Assembly: GCF_038404985.1 (NCBI RefSeq)
Contig: NZ_JBBKBA010000001.1
Coordinates: forward strand, 2,198,001-2,262,000
Direction: 5' to 3'
Origin: Ferrovibrio sp. MS7
GTDB taxonomy: Bacteria; Pseudomonadota; Alphaproteobacteria; Ferrovibrionales; Ferrovibrionaceae
DNA: 64,000 bases
Position numbers and translations under genes: made by a program. A model generated the notes under the pieces. That model was not told the origin of the DNA. It searched no databases and was given only the letters and a program-made list of their open reading frames with translations. Below, one piece after another: positions 59,099 through 64,000 of the stretch; position 1 is the first letter of the stretch; the number at the start of each line of letters is the position of its first letter.

Positions 59099-59841
59099 AC
59101 CAGCCAGTGAAGACATTTCAGCGCGGTGAAGTGATCCTGCGCGAAGGCGATGTCGGCATGGATGCCTATCTGCTGGTGGATGGCAAGGTAGAGGTGTTCC
59201 AGGGCAACGGCCCGGACCGCAAGCTGCTAGGATATGTGACGCGCGGCGGCGTTTTCGGCGAAATGGCGCTGATCGATCCGGCGCCGCGCATGGCCAGTGC
59301 GGTGGCCATGGAAATCTGCCGCTGCCATGTGGTCAATCGTCCGGCATTGCAGCGCGCCATGGAGCAGGCACCGGCCCTGGCGCGCTACCTGCTGCAAAGC
59401 TTCATCCGCAACATCCGCACCGCGGCCGGCAAGCCGGCGACCCTGAGCGGCGTGTTATCGGATAGCGGTAACATCCTGTCGGAACGCCAGCCGCATCGCA
59501 TCCTGACCCGCAAGTCGTATGCCGCCGGCGACACGGTGTTTCATCAGGATTCCGGCGGCACCACGGCCTATCTGATCCAGACCGGCGAAGTGCATCTGAT
59601 CCGCACCGAACCCGGCGGCCAGCCCAAGCTGATCCGTCAGCTCGGGCCTGGCGAGGTGTTCGGCGAAATGGCCCTGCTGCATTCGCTGCCGCGCTATGCC
59701 ACCGCCAAGGCGGCAACAAATGCCACGCTGGAGGTGATCCGTGCGGATCACTTCAACCAGCTTATGGGCGAAGCACCGCCGATCCTGCAGGCGTTGACCC
59801 GCATCTATGCCAGCATGATCCGGTCGCAGGCGGCAAAATAA
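59095..59841 (+). CDS. tandem cyclic-nucleotide-binding-domain protein
   Basis: 248 residues with two cNMP-binding domains (about 5-115 and 130-245). Each has the phosphate-binding cassette: GGVFGEMALIDPAPRMASAVA and GEVFGEMALLHSLPRYATAKA, both keeping the Glu and Arg that contact the ribose and phosphate. No DNA-binding or catalytic domain follows, so it is a stand-alone sensor or regulatory subunit. Ends the run that starts at zwf. A class III cyclase is encoded at 8681. Confidence 0.88.
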   Translation: MNQPVKTFQRGEVILREGDVGMDAYLLVDGKVEVFQGNGPDRKLLGYVTRGGVFGEMALIDPAPRMASAVAMEICRCHVVNRPALQRAMEQAPALARYLLQSFIRNIRTAAGKPATLSGVLSDSGNILSERQPHRILTRKSYAAGDTVFHQDSGGTTAYLIQTGEVHLIRTEPGGQPKLIRQLGPGEVFGEMALLHSLPRYATAKAATNATLEVIRADHFNQLMGEAPPILQALTRIYASMIRSQAAK

Positions 59842-59850
59842 CGGACTGAA

Positions 59851-60330
59851 TCAGGAAGTGCGGCGCGGCACTTCCTGCAGGCTGCGGATCAGCACGGCCT
59901 TGATCTCCGGGCCCCTGAGGGCGCGGTTCACCTGATACAGCAGGCGGCGCTTCATGCCTTCCAGGTCCTGGTCGGTGACGCGGCCATCGCGGCCAAGCGG
60001 CTCGCGGTTGAGTTCCAGGATCACGGCATTGTAGGCGCGCGGCAGCAGGTTATCGACCTGCTGTGCATTCTCCACCGTGCCGCAATCGAGCGTGAAGGTC
60101 ATGATGATGGTGCCCGGCGGATTGCCGGATACCGGCGCCGTCACGGCTTCGATGGTCAGGAGTGGCGAGTTGACCGGCGGGCGCTCCGGTATCTTGTTCG
60201 GATCGCCCTTCTTCTTCTTGTCGTCGGCAGCAAGCGAGATGCCGGGCAGCAGCAACAGGGCCGCCAGCGCTGCCAGCAGATGCCGGCGGCGCGGGCGGAG
60301 GCTCGGATCAGGCGCGTTCCCGTGTCGCAT
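59851..60330 (-). CDS. secreted protein of unknown function
   Basis: 159 residues with a signal peptide (RPRRRHLLAALAALLLLPGISLAAD). A short K-rich stretch KKKKGDPNK is followed by SPLLTIEAVTAPVSGNPPGTIIMTFTLDC and LLPRAYNAVILELNREPLGRD, then a helix LEGMKRRLLYQVNRALRGPEIKAVLIRSLQEVP whose end resembles FliL-like proteins (strand IKAVLIRS). It overlaps the 3' end of prfC by 23 bp on the same strand. I cannot name a family. Confidence 0.65.
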   Translation of the reverse strand: MRHGNAPDPSLRPRRRHLLAALAALLLLPGISLAADDKKKKGDPNKIPERPPVNSPLLTIEAVTAPVSGNPPGTIIMTFTLDCGTVENAQQVDNLLPRAYNAVILELNREPLGRDGRVTDQDLEGMKRRLLYQVNRALRGPEIKAVLIRSLQEVPRRTS

Positions 60331-61918
60331 GGAAACGTATCTTATCCCATTTTTTCTCTGTGTAAGAGAGTTCCCATGCGTTGCGGGCCAGAAAGACCGG
60401 CGCGCCATCGCGGTCGTCGCCGATGGCGGCGCGGTTCTGGTCGATGAACTGATCGACATCTTTCGGGTTTTCCGCGCTGATCCAGCGGGCCGTATCGTAG
60501 GGCGCCTGTTCGAAGCCGACTTCCAGATTGTATTCGTCGGCCAGGCGGGCGGAGAGCACATCGAGCTGCAGCGGGCCGACCAGGCCGACGATCCAATCGG
60601 AACCCAGCCGGGGGCGGAATACCTGGGTGACGCCTTCCTCGGCCAGATCCTCCAGCGCACGTTGCAGATGCTTGGCCTTCATCGGATCGGAAAGCCGCAC
60701 GCGGCGCAGGATTTCCGGCGCGAAATTCGGAATGCCGGTGAAGCGCAGATCCTCGTTCTCGGTCAGTGTGTCGCCGACGCGCAGCGTGCCGTGGTTCGGG
60801 ATGCCGATGATGTCGCCGGGCCAGGCTTCGTCCGCCAGCGAACGGTCGCGGGCGAAGAACAGGGTCGGGTTCGACACCGTGATCGGCTTGCCGCTGCGCA
60901 CCTGGCGCAGCTTCATGCCACGCTTGAAATGGCCCGAGCAGAGCCGGAAGAAGGCAACGCGGTCGCGGTGGTTCTTGTCCATGTTGGCCTGGACTTTGAA
61001 CACGAAGCCGCTCACCGCCTTGTCGGTCGGCAGGATCATGCGCTTGTCGGATGGCTGCGGGCGCGGCGGCGGCGCGAATTTTCCCAACCCTTTGAGCAGT
61101 TCATCGACGCCGAAATTCTTCAACGCCGAGCCGAAATAGACCGGCGTCATATGGCCCTGTCGATAGCTCTCGACATCGAATGCCGGGCAGGCGCCCTGGA
61201 TCAGCTCGATATCCTCGCGCAGCTTCGCAAGCTGCGCCGCGGGGATCATCTCGGCAGCACGCGGATCGTCCAGGCCAGCTTCGAGCACGATCACCTCGGG
61301 CTCGAGATTCTTGTTTTCCTTGCCCACCAGCAGCAGCCGTTTGCCGAACAGGTCGTAGCAGCCGCGGAAATCGTGGCCCATGCCAACGGGCCAATTGGCG
61401 GGGACACACTCCAATGCGAGCGTGGAAGCCACTTCGTCCAGCAGTTCGAACGGATCGCGGCTTTCGCGGTCGATCTTGTTGACGAAGGTGGCAATCGGCA
61501 CGTCGCGCAGGCGGCAGACCTCGAACAGCTTGCGCGTCTGGGTTTCGATACCCTTGGCGGCGTCGAGCACCATCACGGCGGAGTCGACAGCGGTCAGCGT
61601 GCGGTAGGTGTCTTCCGAGAAATCCTCGTGGCCTGGCGTATCGAGTAGATTGAAGGTCCAGGCTTCATACTCGAAATTCATCACCGAGGTGGAAACCGAG
61701 ATGCCGCGCTGCTGCTCGATCTTCAGCCAGTCGGACCGCGCGCGCCGGCTTTCGCCACGCGCCTTCACCGCGCCGGCGAGATGGATAGCGCCGCCGAACA
61801 GCAGCAGCTTCTCGGTCAGCGTGGTCTTGCCGGCGTCGGGATGAGCGATAATGGCGAAAGTGCGCCGGGCGCCGATGGGGTCGGCGCCCGGATGGGATTG
61901 GGCAATGGCTTCGGACAT
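60308..61918 (-). CDS. prfC: peptide chain release factor 3
   Basis: GTPase that recycles RF1/RF2 from the ribosome after termination. 536 residues. G1 IIAHPDAGKTTLTEKLLLFG, G2/switch region EQQRGISVSTSVMNFEY, G3 LLDTPGHEDFSEDTYRTL, G4 ATFVNKIDRESRDPFELLDE. Domain II contains FVFKVQANMDKNHRDRVAFFRLCSGHFKRG. Typical RF3 length. The C-terminal KIRFHATRERA overlaps the next gene's start. Confidence 0.96.
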   Translation of the reverse strand: MSEAIAQSHPGADPIGARRTFAIIAHPDAGKTTLTEKLLLFGGAIHLAGAVKARGESRRARSDWLKIEQQRGISVSTSVMNFEYEAWTFNLLDTPGHEDFSEDTYRTLTAVDSAVMVLDAAKGIETQTRKLFEVCRLRDVPIATFVNKIDRESRDPFELLDEVASTLALECVPANWPVGMGHDFRGCYDLFGKRLLLVGKENKNLEPEVIVLEAGLDDPRAAEMIPAAQLAKLREDIELIQGACPAFDVESYRQGHMTPVYFGSALKNFGVDELLKGLGKFAPPPRPQPSDKRMILPTDKAVSGFVFKVQANMDKNHRDRVAFFRLCSGHFKRGMKLRQVRSGKPITVSNPTLFFARDRSLADEAWPGDIIGIPNHGTLRVGDTLTENEDLRFTGIPNFAPEILRRVRLSDPMKAKHLQRALEDLAEEGVTQVFRPRLGSDWIVGLVGPLQLDVLSARLADEYNLEVGFEQAPYDTARWISAENPKDVDQFIDQNRAAIGDDRDGAPVFLARNAWELSYTEKKWDKIRFHATRERA

Positions 61919-61964
61919 GATGGCCGCTGATAACCTCTACGCGCGGTGCAGCGGCTGAAAGGTC

Positions 61965-64000
<2,036 letters not shown>

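Overview
The window is a contiguous stretch of GC-rich chromosome from an alphaproteobacterium, most like the Rhodospirillales/Sneathiellales side of the class. Supporting signs are the lptC-lptA-lptB-rpoN-hpf-ptsN cluster, a gcrA cell-cycle regulator, the redox pair regB-regA, petABC encoding a cytochrome bc1 complex, the DUF1150/Hsp20 pair and a moxR-DUF58-DUF4159 cluster. Genus cannot be fixed from sequence alone. I see no rRNA, tRNA, CRISPR array, transposase or integrase. The first gene (lptC) and the last gene (fadJ-like) run off the window ends.

Layout. 1-5.4 kb: LPS export, sigma-54, a carbonic anhydrase inserted in the usual cluster, ribosome hibernation factor and PtsN. 5.5-8.4 kb: small lipoprotein, DUF1150, Hsp20, and a 3-hydroxyacyl-CoA dehydrogenase. 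8.7-15.4 kb: a class III nucleotide cyclase with a zinc ribbon, a small lipoprotein, an orphan histidine kinase and a large MscS-type channel. 15.5-16.1 kb: a HigBA-type toxin-antitoxin locus whose toxin carries an in-frame stop. 16.1-23 kb: the moxR-DUF58-DUF4159 membrane operon. 23-25.9 kb: DUF1285, NUDIX, DUF6111 and CCA-adding enzyme. 26.2-28.2 kb: a tiny lysine/alanine-repeat gene with an out-of-frame coding-like tail, hemF and trmL. 28.3-33.5 kb: petABC, then MTA phosphorylase with a histone-H1-like N-terminal tail, apt and a VOC protein. 33.5-36.5 kb: an accessory islet between two near-identical direct repeats, holding a BECR-nuclease-like candidate toxin, a hairpin-rich non-coding stretch, an intact PrlF-YhaV pair and an unknown HTH-like protein. 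36.5-49.6 kb: metabolic genes, dominated by fatty-acid activation and beta-oxidation (acyl-CoA ligase, MaoC hydratase, dienoyl-CoA isomerase-like, thioesterase, two acyl-CoA dehydrogenases), plus an EAL protein and two alpha/beta-hydrolase-type secreted proteins. 49.7-51.1 kb: DUF1428, MarR and VOC. 51.1-59.8 kb: gcrA divergent from a tightly packed run zwf-regB-regA-hldE-FAD oxidoreductase-aldo/keto reductase-unknown-cNMP-binding protein. 59.9-64 kb: a secreted protein, prfC and fadJ.

How the parts connect. RegB/RegA is a redox regulator of respiratory functions and petABC is a plausible target. Several acyl-CoA genes form two divergent pairs that share a 10-bp motif in their intergenic regions. 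A nucleotide cyclase and a double cyclic-nucleotide-binding protein occur in the same window and could be a second-messenger pair. The gcrA/zwf intergenic region carries a perfect DnaA box and three clustered GANTC sites, as expected for a cell-cycle controlled promoter. Four intergenic elements of about 125-220 bp share a REP-like frame with variable but self-complementary inner hairpins; two of them flank the toxin islet.
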